This document shows positions 44,764 to 54,016 of a stretch of DNA of 64,000 nt, one piece after another. The notes under the pieces are model-generated. The model ran no database searches and was not told the DNA's origin. It saw nothing but the letters and a program-made list of their open reading frames with translations. Position 1 is the first letter of the stretch. Every line of letters begins with the position of its first letter. The stretch spans positions 1 to 64,000 of the forward strand of contig SBGD01000050.1 of NCBI GenBank assembly GCA_006226775.1, in the 5' to 3' direction. The stretch comes from Paracoccaceae bacterium. Its GTDB lineage: Bacteria; Pseudomonadota; Alphaproteobacteria; Rhodobacterales; Rhodobacteraceae. Both the position numbers and the translations under genes were made by a program.

Positions 44764-45474
44764 TTATTGCAGCACGAAGGGCTGGCGCTGCCAGGCGCGC
44801 AGGGCGTTGATCACCGCCTCGGGCTGTTCCAGCGGCGCCAGATGCCCGGCACCCGCGATCACCTCGAGCCTTGCATAGGGGATCAGCGTCGCCAGGAACT
44901 CGTGCCGCTTCACCGGCAGCGCGGCGTTTTCCGCGCCACAAAGCACCAGCGCGGGCACCTTGCACTTGCGCATCACCGATTGCTGGTCCTTGCGCCGCAT
45001 CAGCGCCCGGCTCTGGCGGGTATAGACCTCGGACCCGAGCATCATGCCCATCTCCAGCGCCAGCGCGATCACGTCGGACCGATAGGGCGAGACCGCCAGC
45101 CCCTTGCGCTGCATGTCGTCCTCAAGCGCGTCGCGCAGCCGCCCGGTCCGCGCCCGGATGATCCGCGCCTCGCGTTCCGAGGCGCCCTGCGGCGTCTCGC
45201 CCAGCGGCGAGGCATCCATCAGCGCGATCCGGGTCACCCGGTCGGGCGCCCGGCGCAGCAGTTCCATCGCCACCACGCCGCCAAAGCCCATCCCGGCCAG
45301 GGCAAATTTCGCCGGTGCCGCGGTCAGGATGTCCGAGGCGATCTCCTCGATGCGCTCGCCCAGGTTCACCGGGGCGACCATGACCGGCGTGTCGACGCTC
45401 AACGCCGTCAGCTGCGGGCCGAAGACGCGCGCATCGCACATCATGCCGGGCAATAATACCAGCGGTTCACGCAT
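44764..45474 (-). CDS. Alpha/beta hydrolase with altered nucleophile motif
   Basis: A 236-residue alpha/beta hydrolase-fold protein. The first strand and oxyanion loop (LVLLPGMMCDARVF), the late Asp region (ALVLCGAENAALPV) and a C-terminal His (IAGAGHLAPLE) are normal. The nucleophile elbow, however, reads GMGFGG instead of GxSxGG, so the serine is a glycine. The codon is GGC and is clearly read. It may be a non-hydrolytic member or use another residue. The start at 45474 gives MREPLVLLPG; longer forms are unlike the fold. Confidence 0.85.
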   Translation of the reverse strand: MREPLVLLPGMMCDARVFGPQLTALSVDTPVMVAPVNLGERIEEIASDILTAAPAKFALAGMGFGGVVAMELLRRAPDRVTRIALMDASPLGETPQGASEREARIIRARTGRLRDALEDDMQRKGLAVSPYRSDVIALALEMGMMLGSEVYTRQSRALMRRKDQQSVMRKCKVPALVLCGAENAALPVKRHEFLATLIPYARLEVIAGAGHLAPLEQPEAVINALRAWQRQPFVLQ

Positions 45475-45647
45475 CGTTCGGGCACTGCTCCCTCTTTGGC
45501 CCGCATGGCCTGCGGGTTCTGGGGACACATTACGCAAAGACCGGGCAATGAAAAGCGGCGAATTGCGCGCCCTGCACCAACCGGTGGTCTGCCGCCGATG
45601 GTCGCGCTACCCTGCGGTGAGCCGACATCACCCGAGGAACCTGCCCC

Positions 45648-46202
45648 ATGGCCACACGTCCCCCCGTCTGCGACTTCGACCGGCCCGCGCCGGACTTCAC
45701 CCTGCCCGCCACCGATGGCGGCAGCTACGCCCTGGCCGACATCGCCGGGCCCAATGGCACGCTGATCATGTTCATCTGCAACCATTGCCCCTATGTCCTC
45801 GCGGTGCTGGACCGGATCATCCGCGACGCCCGCGATCTTCAGGCGCTGGGCATCGGCGTGGCCGCGATCTGTGCCAATGACGCGCAAAGCCACCCCGCCG
45901 ACAGTTTCGACAACATGGCGAAACTGGCCGAGGCGCGCGGCTTTCCCTTCCCCTACCTGCACGACGAAAGCCAGCAGGTCGCCCGCGCCTATGGCGCCGC
46001 CTGCACGCCGGATTTCTTCGGCTTCAACGCGGATCTCGGGCTGCAATACCGCGGACGGCTGGATGCCTCGCGCGCCAGCGCCGGCCCGGAAGACCTGCGC
46101 CGCGACCTCTTCGAGGCGATGAAACAGGTGGCCGAGACCGGCCAGGGCCCGCGCGACCAGATCGCCTCGATGGGCTGTTCGATCAAGTGGAAAGCGGCCT
46201 GA
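45648..46202 (+). CDS. Thioredoxin-fold protein, AhpC/TSA-like
   Basis: A 184-residue thioredoxin-fold protein of the AhpC/TSA-redoxin group. The active site is CNHCPYV (CxxC, residues 44-47), a form common in single-gene thioredoxin-like reductases. No signal peptide is seen, so it is cytosolic. It is divergent from the alpha/beta hydrolase gene with a 173-bp gap. Confidence 0.88.
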   Translation: MATRPPVCDFDRPAPDFTLPATDGGSYALADIAGPNGTLIMFICNHCPYVLAVLDRIIRDARDLQALGIGVAAICANDAQSHPADSFDNMAKLAEARGFPFPYLHDESQQVARAYGAACTPDFFGFNADLGLQYRGRLDASRASAGPEDLRRDLFEAMKQVAETGQGPRDQIASMGCSIKWKAA

Positions 46203-46221
46203 TCCAAGCGCGCCCGCCCCT

Positions 46222-47280
46222 TCAGCCCGCGCTCTGCTTCATCCGGTCGCGAAAGATCGCCAGGTGCCGCGCCACGATCTCGTCATAGCGGTCGCTGGCC
46301 TTCAGCGCCGCAAGCCCGGCATTCAGCCGATAAAGAAACGTCGTCCCGCGCCAATGGGTCCTGGGGATGATGACATGCAGCCCCTCGGTCGACAGCGGCC
46401 GCTCCAGCGGCACCACCCGCCCGCGCAGCCCCATGTCGTCGATGGTCAGGGCGCCGAGAAAGACATTGACGGTGACCGCATCCACCTCGCCCCGGGTCAG
46501 CCGCTCGAAACAGGCTCGCGGGCTTTCGGCGCGGACCAGGGTGATCAGGCCGTTTTTCAGCCAGTCGCGCCCGGGCCGGTCAAGATCGTCGGTGAACTGG
46601 CCCGCGGGCCGGCACAGCGTCTTGCCCAGCACATCCGCGTCCGAGCGGAACTCGAACCCGTTCTCGGCGGTGACGAAGAGCATCATCAGCACCTCGACCA
46701 GCGGGTCGGAGAAATGAAACCCGGTGCAGCGCGGGTTGCCGGGCGCGGCGGCGCAATCGGGCCGGGGCCAGGGAAAGCCCATGTCCGCCTGCCTGTCAGC
46801 CAGGATCGGGTCAAGCTGCCGCCTTCGGTCCTCGTCCCAGGCGATGGCATGGGGCACCGGCGCGGGCATCATCTCCAGCGCGGCGGTCACGATTTCGCGC
46901 GCCATGCCCTGGCCCGGCCAATCCGGGTCGGAAAAGGGCGCATAGCCCGCGGCGGCGACCAGCACCATCTCGGCCTGCGGCCGCAGGAACGGCGCGCCTT
47001 CGGCCAGCGGCGGCTGGTCCTGCCCGGTGGCGCAGGGCACGAAGATCTCCGTCCCCGGGGTCAGCTTGAAGGTCGACGCCTCCAGCGCCTGCTGATTGGC
47101 ATGATAGATCAGGGTCCATTTCTCGTGGTCGCCATAGACCTCCTTGGCCAGGGAGAACACCGTGTCGCCCGGCGCGACCACCCGGTTCTGGTTGCAGGAC
47201 GCCTCGGCCCCGCCGCCCGGAAGAAGCCCGAGCGCCAGGCCCATCGCGACCACTGCTGCCTTGAGTGCCCGCATGATCAA
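46222..47280 (-). CDS. LysM plus solute-binding-domain protein (copy 2)
   Basis: A 352-residue exported protein. It has a signal peptide (1-27), a LysM domain (about 32-83, VVAPGDTVFSLAKEVYG) and a family-3 periplasmic-binding-like domain (about 105-345). It is a paralogue of the gene upstream, sharing the domain order and motifs such as GYAPFSD, ACFERL and the GE(A/V)D segment. It overlaps that gene by 4 bp. No transporter gene is adjacent. LysM may tether it to peptidoglycan. An ATG at 47274 is an alternative start. Confidence 0.85.
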   Translation of the reverse strand: MIMRALKAAVVAMGLALGLLPGGGAEASCNQNRVVAPGDTVFSLAKEVYGDHEKWTLIYHANQQALEASTFKLTPGTEIFVPCATGQDQPPLAEGAPFLRPQAEMVLVAAAGYAPFSDPDWPGQGMAREIVTAALEMMPAPVPHAIAWDEDRRRQLDPILADRQADMGFPWPRPDCAAAPGNPRCTGFHFSDPLVEVLMMLFVTAENGFEFRSDADVLGKTLCRPAGQFTDDLDRPGRDWLKNGLITLVRAESPRACFERLTRGEVDAVTVNVFLGALTIDDMGLRGRVVPLERPLSTEGLHVIIPRTHWRGTTFLYRLNAGLAALKASDRYDEIVARHLAIFRDRMKQSAG

Positions 47281-48377
47281 AGCCCCGCCCAGAATGACGC
47301 CAGATGGGCATCGACCGTCGCATCGAAGGCCCCGCTTTCCCGCATCTTCGACAACCCCTGATTGAACGTTGCGATCAACTCCGCCGCGTGCGGATTGGCG
47401 CGATGGGCCACCAGGTGCAGGCTCTCGATCGAGACCGGGCGGGCGTCAAGCACCTCCACCTCACCCACCAGCCCCATGTCGGCCAGCACCTTGCGGCCGG
47501 TGAATTCGTTCAACACCACGAAATCCGCCTCGCCCCGGATCAGCCGCTCGAAGCACGCCTGCACCGTCACCGGAGAGAGCACCGTCACCTCGATCTTGTC
47601 CAGCCACCCGGGCTCCGGCCCGTTCAACGCCTCGAGGGGCAGGCCATCCGGACGGCACAGCCGGCGCCCGCCCAGGTCGGCGGCGCTGTCGAACGTCAGG
47701 CCCGCGTCTTTGCGGCCAAACAGCACCTCAAGCATCTCGAACATCGGGTCGGAATAGAGGAAATCGGCGCAGGCGCCCGCGCCGTCGCAGGCCGGCTTGG
47801 TCCAGGGAAAGGCGACATCGGCCATCCCCGACGCCAGCATCGGATCGAGATGCGCCGCGCGGTCATTGACCCAGAGGATCCGGTGCGGCCTGCCCATCTC
47901 GGCCGCGGCAAAGGCACGGTCGACAATGGCGCTCATCATGCCGTCCTCCGGCAGCATCCGGTCCGAAAACGGCGGATAGCCGTCGCCGGCAAGGATGCGC
48001 ACCAACGCCGTGCCGCCGGTCTCGGCGATGCTGGAGGGCCGGCTTTCCGGCCGCGGCGGCGCGGTCCTCTCGGCGGTCTTCGGCACCTGCTTTCCGCCCG
48101 GCAGACCGGTCGGCAGCCCGTCGATACAGGCGATCTGCAGCCTTTGACCGGTGCGGATATTGTTCCTGTCCGGGCCGATGCTGGGCAGGTTGCTGCTGTG
48201 GATCTCGCGCCACATGCCGGCGTTGCGGTACAGCCGGTCGGCGATGCCGGTCAGGCTGTCGCCCGGTCTGACCGTGTAGACCCCGCCACAGGTCTCCTGC
48301 GCCTGGCCTGGCCCGACCGAGGCGAGCGCTAGAAAGACAGCCGCACTGACGGCCCGAACCACTGCCTTACGGCGCAT
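47277..48377 (-). CDS. LysM plus solute-binding-domain protein (copy 1)
   Basis: A 366-residue exported protein with a signal peptide (1-27), a LysM domain (about 33-85, YTVRPGDSLTGIADRLYR), a Pro-rich linker and a family-3 solute-binding-like domain (about 120-360). Copy 2 overlaps its 3' end by 4 bp. Both halves contain conserved cysteines (e.g. CDGAGAC, RRLCRPDG). An upstream GTG at 48389 is less likely than the ATG at 48377, which begins the signal peptide MRRKAVVRAV. The ligand is unknown. Confidence 0.85.
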   Translation of the reverse strand: MRRKAVVRAVSAAVFLALASVGPGQAQETCGGVYTVRPGDSLTGIADRLYRNAGMWREIHSSNLPSIGPDRNNIRTGQRLQIACIDGLPTGLPGGKQVPKTAERTAPPRPESRPSSIAETGGTALVRILAGDGYPPFSDRMLPEDGMMSAIVDRAFAAAEMGRPHRILWVNDRAAHLDPMLASGMADVAFPWTKPACDGAGACADFLYSDPMFEMLEVLFGRKDAGLTFDSAADLGGRRLCRPDGLPLEALNGPEPGWLDKIEVTVLSPVTVQACFERLIRGEADFVVLNEFTGRKVLADMGLVGEVEVLDARPVSIESLHLVAHRANPHAAELIATFNQGLSKMRESGAFDATVDAHLASFWAGL

Positions 48378-48531
48378 TATCGCCCCCACGATTTTGGCGA
48401 AGCTTCCAACATGTAGAGGTTTCGGTCAATAGGTACCCCATGTGTTGTGGTAAATGCCCAGCCCGAAACGGGTTTCCGGGCGCGCTCTCCACAACCCGGG
48501 CCCTTTGTCCACCGAATCGCCCCGCGTGTCC

Positions 48532-49164
48532 TCAAGCGTCCGCCAGGCGCAGGCCGCGAAACCTCGGGAAGTCGCGGTAGCGGGCCTGGCGGAAATCGCG
48601 CGGTTCCGCCGGATCCTCGCCATGCCGCAGAAGCGTACCGCGCGGAGAGACATAGCTGGAGATCGTCTGCCGCGGTTGGGGACGCCACGAGATATTGAAG
48701 GCGCAGAGCTTGGGAAAGAACCAGATCTCGGAATAGTCGAGGTGATCGTGCAGCCACCAGGCCAGGTCGCGCCAGTCGCGGCCCACGTCGTAGTGATCGG
48801 CAAACCACGGGATGACGATGCTGGCCCCGGCAACCGGCGTGTCGGGGATATCCCAGATGTGGCATTCCAGAGGATGGTCGTTGCGTGCACAATTCAGCCC
48901 TTTCTCATTGCCGAACCGGTTCAGATCAGGCGCGCGATAGCCCGACCGGACCGCCACGCGCCCAAAGGTTTCCTCCAGCGGGTCAAGCAGCTTTTCGCAA
49001 AAGGCCCGCCCCCGCGCGATGGCCAGGTCGGGACGGGGCGGAATGTTCTGCAACCGGTGGAAATTGGCGATCTCCGAATAGAGAAACTCGCGCATGTAGA
49101 AATACCGGCTCAGCCGCACCCGGCCCAGGGTCTCGAGACTCCACATCGACCGCGGTTCGCGCAT
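48532..49164 (-). CDS. Possible M15-like peptidase-fold protein
   Basis: A 210-residue protein. The middle part, with LSRYFYMREFLYSEIAN, LLDPLEETFGR and RSGYRAPDLNRFGNE, resembles the M15A D-Ala-D-Ala peptidase and endolysin group. The first zinc region may be NDHPLECHIWD, but its spacing differs from the usual SxHxxGxAxD, and I see no clear last His ligand in the WFFPKLCAFNISW region. It may be degenerate or a different family. The start at 49164 gives a short leader. Confidence 0.6.
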   Translation of the reverse strand: MREPRSMWSLETLGRVRLSRYFYMREFLYSEIANFHRLQNIPPRPDLAIARGRAFCEKLLDPLEETFGRVAVRSGYRAPDLNRFGNEKGLNCARNDHPLECHIWDIPDTPVAGASIVIPWFADHYDVGRDWRDLAWWLHDHLDYSEIWFFPKLCAFNISWRPQPRQTISSYVSPRGTLLRHGEDPAEPRDFRQARYRDFPRFRGLRLADA

Positions 49165-49295
49165 CCGCTCACCCCGCGCCACAGGCCAGCCGCGCGACGG
49201 AGCTTTGCCCACCGGCGCAATGGCCCGGGACGAAATGCACCTGCTCTGCCAGGCGCACCCCGGCCCGAAGACACCTGTGCCGGAGCGCCGCCGGT

Positions 49296-49724
49296 TCAGC
49301 CATAGCCGTTCCAGCAAAACGCCCCATCATCGGCCAGCGGCGAGAACGGGTTATGCGCCACTTCCCAGATATGCCCCTCCGGATCGGCGAAATAACCGTG
49401 ATAGCCGCCCCAGTAGGCCGCCTGCGGCGGCTTCAGGATGGTCGCGCCCGCCGCCTCGGCCCGCTGCATCAGATCATCCACCTCCTCCTTCGTTCGCAGG
49501 TTATGCCCGAGCGTCACCGCCCCGCGCCCAAGCGTGCCCTCGGCCACACCGATATCCTCGGCCAGCGCGCTCAGCCCGAAAAGACCCAGCGTCTGTCCGA
49601 TCAGGTCGAAGGCGATCACGCCATCCGGCGCCTCGACCCGGGCCCAGCCCAGCCGTTCGTAGAAGGCCGCCGCATTGGCCAGATCCGCGACGCCCAATGT
49701 GATCAGTGACACGCGTTGTTCCAT
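49296..49724 (-). CDS. Glyoxalase/VOC-family protein
   Basis: A 142-residue VOC-fold protein with two beta-alpha-beta-beta-beta units. The first has LGVADLANAAAFYERLGW and the second PEGHIWEVAHNPF, ending with the glutamate typical of metal-binding VOC proteins. The substrate cannot be named. GGAGGGG precedes the tandem ATGs; 49724 gives the best spacing, and 49736 and 49727 are alternatives. Confidence 0.88.
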   Translation of the reverse strand: MEQRVSLITLGVADLANAAAFYERLGWARVEAPDGVIAFDLIGQTLGLFGLSALAEDIGVAEGTLGRGAVTLGHNLRTKEEVDDLMQRAEAAGATILKPPQAAYWGGYHGYFADPEGHIWEVAHNPFSPLADDGAFCWNGYG

Positions 49725-49777
49725 CATCCCCTCCAAAGCTTAAGGCAAAGTGAACATAAGGCGAACATCTTCGCAAG

Positions 49778-51319
49778 TCAGAACAGCGATCCCTGCTCCG
49801 GCGATTTGCGCGCCGGTTTCGCGCGGCCCGCCCGCCCGGCGCCCAGTTTCAGGCGGCCATCGGCAAATTCGATCTCGAGGCCGGTCGCCTGTTCCGCCGC
49901 CGCCTTGGTCGTCACCAGCCCGGCATCGCCGCGCACCACCGCATAGCCCCGCGCCAGCGTTGCGCGGTAGCCCAGCGTCTCGCGCAGCCGATCCGCCGCC
50001 TCGAGCCGCATTCGCAGGGTCTGCATCTGGCGCTGACCAGCCTCCTCGAAACGTGAAGAAATCGCCTCAAGCCGTTGCTTTTCGGCCTGAATATCCCGCA
50101 GCCCCCGGGCGGAGGACACCCGCAGCGCGGCCAGTCTTTCGCGCTTGCGATCCAGCCCGCGCGCCAGCGCCGGCGCGAGCCTGTCGCCCAGTTGCGCCAG
50201 CCTGCGGGCCTCATGCGCCAGCATCCGGCGCAGCGCCGAGATCTGCAGCGCGCCGGCCACATCGGCCAGGTGCACCCGCCGCCGCGCCACACCGCGCTCC
50301 AGCGCCACCGGCAGGCGGTCGCCCCAGGTGTCCAGCCGTTGCCGCGGCCCCTCGACCAGCATCTCGGGTCGCGGTAAGGCGCGGGAGAGGTCGCGAAGCC
50401 TTTGACCGCGCTGGGAAATGCCACCCGTCAGGGCCTGGGTCAGCCGCCCACTCTGGCCCTCGAGCCAGGCCAGAAGCTCCAGCCGCACCGGCACCGCGAT
50501 CTCGGCCGCGGCGGTCGGGGTCGGCGCGCGCTGGTCGGCCACGTAGTCGATCAGCGTGGTGTCGGTTTCATGGCCCACGGCGGAAATCAGCGGGATATCC
50601 GAGGCGGCCACCGCCCGCGCCACGATTTCCTCATTGAACCCCCAGAGGTCCTCGATCGACCCGCCGCCGCGCGCGACGATCAGAAGGTCGGGCCGCGGCA
50701 GGGCGCTGCCCGGCCCCAGCGCGTTGAACCCGGCAATCGCGCGCGCCACCTCCACGGCGCATTTCTCGCCCTGCACCGCCACCGGCCAGATCAGCACCTT
50801 GCGCGGAAAGCGGTCGCGCAACCGGTGCAGGATGTCGCGGATCACCGCCCCGCTGGGAGAGGTCACAACGCCAATTATTTCAGGCAGATACGGCAGTTTC
50901 TTCTTGCGGGATTCGGCAAAGAGCCCCTCCGCCTCCAGCGCCTTCTTGCGCTTTTCCAGCATCGCCATCAGCGCGCCGACCCCGGCGGGGCGGATCTCCT
51001 CGATCACGATCTGGTATTTCGACTGCCCGCCGAAGGTGGTGACGCGGCCCACCGCCACCACCTCCATGCCTTCCTCCGGCAAGGTGGCCAGCCGCCCGGC
51101 CACGCCCTTCCAGATCACCCCCGAGATCACCGAGCGATCGTCCTTCAGATCCAGGTAGATATGGCCCGATCTCGGCCGCGAGACCCGGCCCACCTCGCCA
51201 CGGATGCGCACATGGCCGAATTCTCCCTCGATCACCCGCTTGATCGCGCCCGAGATCTCGGACACCGTGAATTCCGGCGCATTCACCCCTTCGGGGGCCT
51301 CGTCGATCAGGTCGGACAT
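49778..51319 (-). CDS. xseA: Exonuclease VII large subunit
   Basis: A 513-residue XseA with an N-terminal OB fold (FTVSEISGAIKRVIEGEFGHV), the catalytic domain with LLIVARGGGSIEDLWGFNEE and ISAVGHETD, and a long coiled-coil region. It degrades single-stranded DNA with XseB. The start at 51319 is chosen over 51370 because the extra residues are Arg-rich. The small subunit gene xseB is not in the window. It is divergent from purD with a 71-bp gap. Confidence 0.95.
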   Translation of the reverse strand: MSDLIDEAPEGVNAPEFTVSEISGAIKRVIEGEFGHVRIRGEVGRVSRPRSGHIYLDLKDDRSVISGVIWKGVAGRLATLPEEGMEVVAVGRVTTFGGQSKYQIVIEEIRPAGVGALMAMLEKRKKALEAEGLFAESRKKKLPYLPEIIGVVTSPSGAVIRDILHRLRDRFPRKVLIWPVAVQGEKCAVEVARAIAGFNALGPGSALPRPDLLIVARGGGSIEDLWGFNEEIVARAVAASDIPLISAVGHETDTTLIDYVADQRAPTPTAAAEIAVPVRLELLAWLEGQSGRLTQALTGGISQRGQRLRDLSRALPRPEMLVEGPRQRLDTWGDRLPVALERGVARRRVHLADVAGALQISALRRMLAHEARRLAQLGDRLAPALARGLDRKRERLAALRVSSARGLRDIQAEKQRLEAISSRFEEAGQRQMQTLRMRLEAADRLRETLGYRATLARGYAVVRGDAGLVTTKAAAEQATGLEIEFADGRLKLGAGRAGRAKPARKSPEQGSLF

Positions 51320-51390
51320 GTCACCTCGCTTGTATCTGCGTGAGCGTGACCCTAAAACGCGCCGCAACAAAGGCCAAGCGGAGAGCGCCC

Positions 51391-52656
51391 ATGAACATCC
51401 TCATCCTCGGCAGCGGCGGGCGTGAGCACAGCCTGGCCTGGGCGACGCTGCAGAACCCGAAATGCGACAAACTGATCGTGGCGCCGGGCAATGCCGGGAT
51501 TGCCCAGATCGCCACCTGCGCGCAGATCGATATCGAGAATGCCGGCGCGGTGCTGGCGCTGACCGAGGCCGAGACCATCGATTTCGTCATCATCGGCCCC
51601 GAGGCGCCGCTGGCCGCGGGCGTGGCCGACCGGTTGCGCGACGCGGGCCTGCTGGTCTTCGGCCCGTCGAAGGAGGCGGCAAGGCTCGAGTCCTCGAAGA
51701 GCTTCACCAAGGAGATCTGCGCCGCGGCCCAGGCCCCCACCGCCGCCTATGCGCATTTCACCGATGCGGAAAAGGCCAAGGATTACATACGCCAACAGGG
51801 CGCTCCTATCGTGGTCAAGGCCGACGGACTGGCCGCGGGCAAGGGCGTGATCGTGGCGATGGACGAGGCCACGGCGCTGGCGGCCATCGACGACATGTTC
51901 GGCGGCGCCTTCGGCGCGGCGGGGGCGGAAGTGGTGATCGAGGAGTTCATGGAGGGCGAAGAGGCCAGTTTCTTCCTGCTCTGCGACGGCAAGACCGCGC
52001 TGCCCATCGGCACGGCGCAGGATCACAAGCGCGTCGGCGAAGGCGACACCGGGCCCAATACCGGCGGCATGGGCGCCTATTCCCCGGCGCCGGTGCTGAC
52101 CAAAGCGCTGGAAAAACAGGCACTTGAAGAGATCATCGAACCCACGCTGGCAGAAATGGCGCGGCGCGGGACGCCCTATCACGGCGTGCTTTATGCCGGG
52201 CTGATGATCAAGGACGGGCGCGCGCGGCTGGTGGAATACAACGTCCGTTTCGGCGATCCCGAATGCCAGGTGCTGATGCTGCGGCTGGGCGCGCAGGCCT
52301 TCGACCTGATGCACGCCGCCGCCGAGGAACGGCTCGACCAGGTCAGCGTCAACTGGGCCGAGGATCACGCGATCACCGTCGTCATGGCCGCCCGCGGCTA
52401 TCCCGGGGAGTACCAAAAGGGAAGCGAGATCAAGGGGCTGGAGGACATTCCTGCGGACAGCGGCCAGATGGTCTTTCACGCCGGAACCCAGGCGAAAGCC
52501 GGCGGGATCATCGCCTCCGGCGGCCGCGTGCTCAATGTCACCGCCCGCGGCGCGACGCTGCAGGAGGCGCGCGACCGGGCCTACGACATGATCGAGCGCA
52601 TCGACTGGCCCGAGGGTTTTTACCGCCGCGACATCGGCTGGCGGGCACTCGCGTGA
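51391..52656 (+). CDS. purD: Phosphoribosylamine-glycine ligase
   Basis: A 421-residue ATP-grasp enzyme for the second step of purine synthesis. The N-terminal MNILILGSGGREHSLAW, the ATP-grasp motif KADGLAAGKGV, and GGMGAYSP with NVRFGDPECQ are diagnostic. It is translationally coupled to a bestrophin-like protein by GTGA. The ATG at 51391 is chosen by the family N-terminus. Confidence 0.97.
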   Translation: MNILILGSGGREHSLAWATLQNPKCDKLIVAPGNAGIAQIATCAQIDIENAGAVLALTEAETIDFVIIGPEAPLAAGVADRLRDAGLLVFGPSKEAARLESSKSFTKEICAAAQAPTAAYAHFTDAEKAKDYIRQQGAPIVVKADGLAAGKGVIVAMDEATALAAIDDMFGGAFGAAGAEVVIEEFMEGEEASFFLLCDGKTALPIGTAQDHKRVGEGDTGPNTGGMGAYSPAPVLTKALEKQALEEIIEPTLAEMARRGTPYHGVLYAGLMIKDGRARLVEYNVRFGDPECQVLMLRLGAQAFDLMHAAAEERLDQVSVNWAEDHAITVVMAARGYPGEYQKGSEIKGLEDIPADSGQMVFHAGTQAKAGGIIASGGRVLNVTARGATLQEARDRAYDMIERIDWPEGFYRRDIGWRALA

Positions 52657-53546
52657 TCCTGCGGGAAAAACCGCACCTGGGCGATCTGCTGTTTGCGGTG
52701 CGTGGCTCGGTCTTTCCGATCATCCTGCCCCGGCTGATCGGCGTTTCGGCGATTGCCGCCGGGATCGTCGCGATCGACCGGCTCGTGGTGACGCTGCCCA
52801 ATCCCGCGACTGCGCCTTTCGCGGTCTTCGGCATCGCGCTTTCGCTGTTCCTGGGGTTTCGCAACGACGCCGCCTACAGCCGTTGGCGCGGCGGGCGGCG
52901 GCTCTGGGGGCAGATCATCTCTGACTTGCGGACGCTGGGGCGCGAATGCGAGATCTTCCTGCCCGACCGGCAGCGCCGGCACCGCGTGCTGCGCCTGGCG
53001 CTGGCCTTTGCGCATCTGCACCGGATCAACCTGCGCAAGCTGCCCGATGACGGCAAGGCGCGCGCCTGGTGTGACACCGATTTCAGCGCCGCGCCGCATC
53101 CGCCCGACGCCGCGCTGAACGCCATCGCCAGCGAACTGGCCGCGGCCGCGCGGGACGGCGGCCTCGACGGTTTCGGCCAGAAGGCGCTGACCGAACGTCT
53201 GGCCAGCCTCGCCCTCGCCCAGGCCGGATGCGAGCGGATCGCCACGACGCCGCTGCCTTACGTCTATTCGCTGCTGATCTTCCGCACGACGTATCTCTAT
53301 TGCCTGCTGCTGCCCTTGGCGCTGCTGGGGCCGGCGGGCTGGATGACGCCGGTCTTCGTTGCGGTGGTGGCCTATGTCTTTTTCGGGCTGGCCGAGGTGA
53401 CCGAGGAACTGGCGCATCCCTTCGGGCAGACCGTCAACGGGCTGGCGCTGGATGCGATGTGCCGGACGATGGAGATCGCGGTCGCCGCGCATCTCGACAT
53501 CACCCCGCCCGAGCCGCTGAAACCGACGAAATACTATCTCAGCTGA
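52653..53546 (+). CDS. Bestrophin-family membrane protein
   Basis: A 297-residue membrane protein of the bestrophin/UPF0187 (YneE) family with four helices. The conserved pattern FLGFRNDAAYSRWRGGRRLWG lies near residues 67-87, and a C-terminal FGLAEVTEELAHPFGQ is typical. Bacterial bestrophins form pentameric ion channels. The GTG start at 52653 overlaps the purD stop by 4 bp. Confidence 0.92.
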   Translation: MILREKPHLGDLLFAVRGSVFPIILPRLIGVSAIAAGIVAIDRLVVTLPNPATAPFAVFGIALSLFLGFRNDAAYSRWRGGRRLWGQIISDLRTLGRECEIFLPDRQRRHRVLRLALAFAHLHRINLRKLPDDGKARAWCDTDFSAAPHPPDAALNAIASELAAAARDGGLDGFGQKALTERLASLALAQAGCERIATTPLPYVYSLLIFRTTYLYCLLLPLALLGPAGWMTPVFVAVVAYVFFGLAEVTEELAHPFGQTVNGLALDAMCRTMEIAVAAHLDITPPEPLKPTKYYLS

Positions 53547-53552
53547 GCGCGT

Positions 53553-53963
53553 TCAGAACGGCTTGACCACCACCACCCAGAGCACGGCAATCACCCCCAA
53601 CACGCTGATTTCATTGAAGATCCGCAGGTACTTGTCGCTTTCGCGAAATTCGCCGCGCCGGGCGCGGGCGACCATGACGCCGGTCATCGCGTAATGCCCC
53701 GCCAGGGCCGTCACCAGCGCCAGCTTGACCCAGACCCAGGGCGCGAAGTCCCAGACCCAGCCCAGCCAGAGCCCGGTGAACACCGCGATCACGCCCAGCC
53801 CGGCGGAAAAGCGGTAGAGCCGGAAGGTCAGGTCGCCGGTCGGGCCGAAGTCACCCAGCCGCGCCCATTCGCGCTTCCAGTAGATCAGCGCGCGGGGCAC
53901 CGCGAAGATCGAGGTCATCCAGCCCATCACGCAGAGCAGATGTATGATCTTGACCCAGTCCAT
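53553..53963 (-). CDS. HemJ/CopD-like membrane protein
   Basis: A 136-residue protein with four hydrophobic segments. The start WVKIIHLLCVMGWMTSIFAVPR resembles the HemJ family of protoporphyrinogen oxidases (KALHIIAVIAWMAGMFYLPR), with the conserved His near residue 8 and an Arg. A related CopD-like role is possible. It ends 7 bp from the bestrophin gene, converging. Confidence 0.7.
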   Translation of the reverse strand: MDWVKIIHLLCVMGWMTSIFAVPRALIYWKREWARLGDFGPTGDLTFRLYRFSAGLGVIAVFTGLWLGWVWDFAPWVWVKLALVTALAGHYAMTGVMVARARRGEFRESDKYLRIFNEISVLGVIAVLWVVVVKPF

Positions 53964-54016
53964 CGCACCCCCGCCCCCTGTTGCGCCCGGGCACCGTCAC
54001 GACGGTGCCCGTCCGA

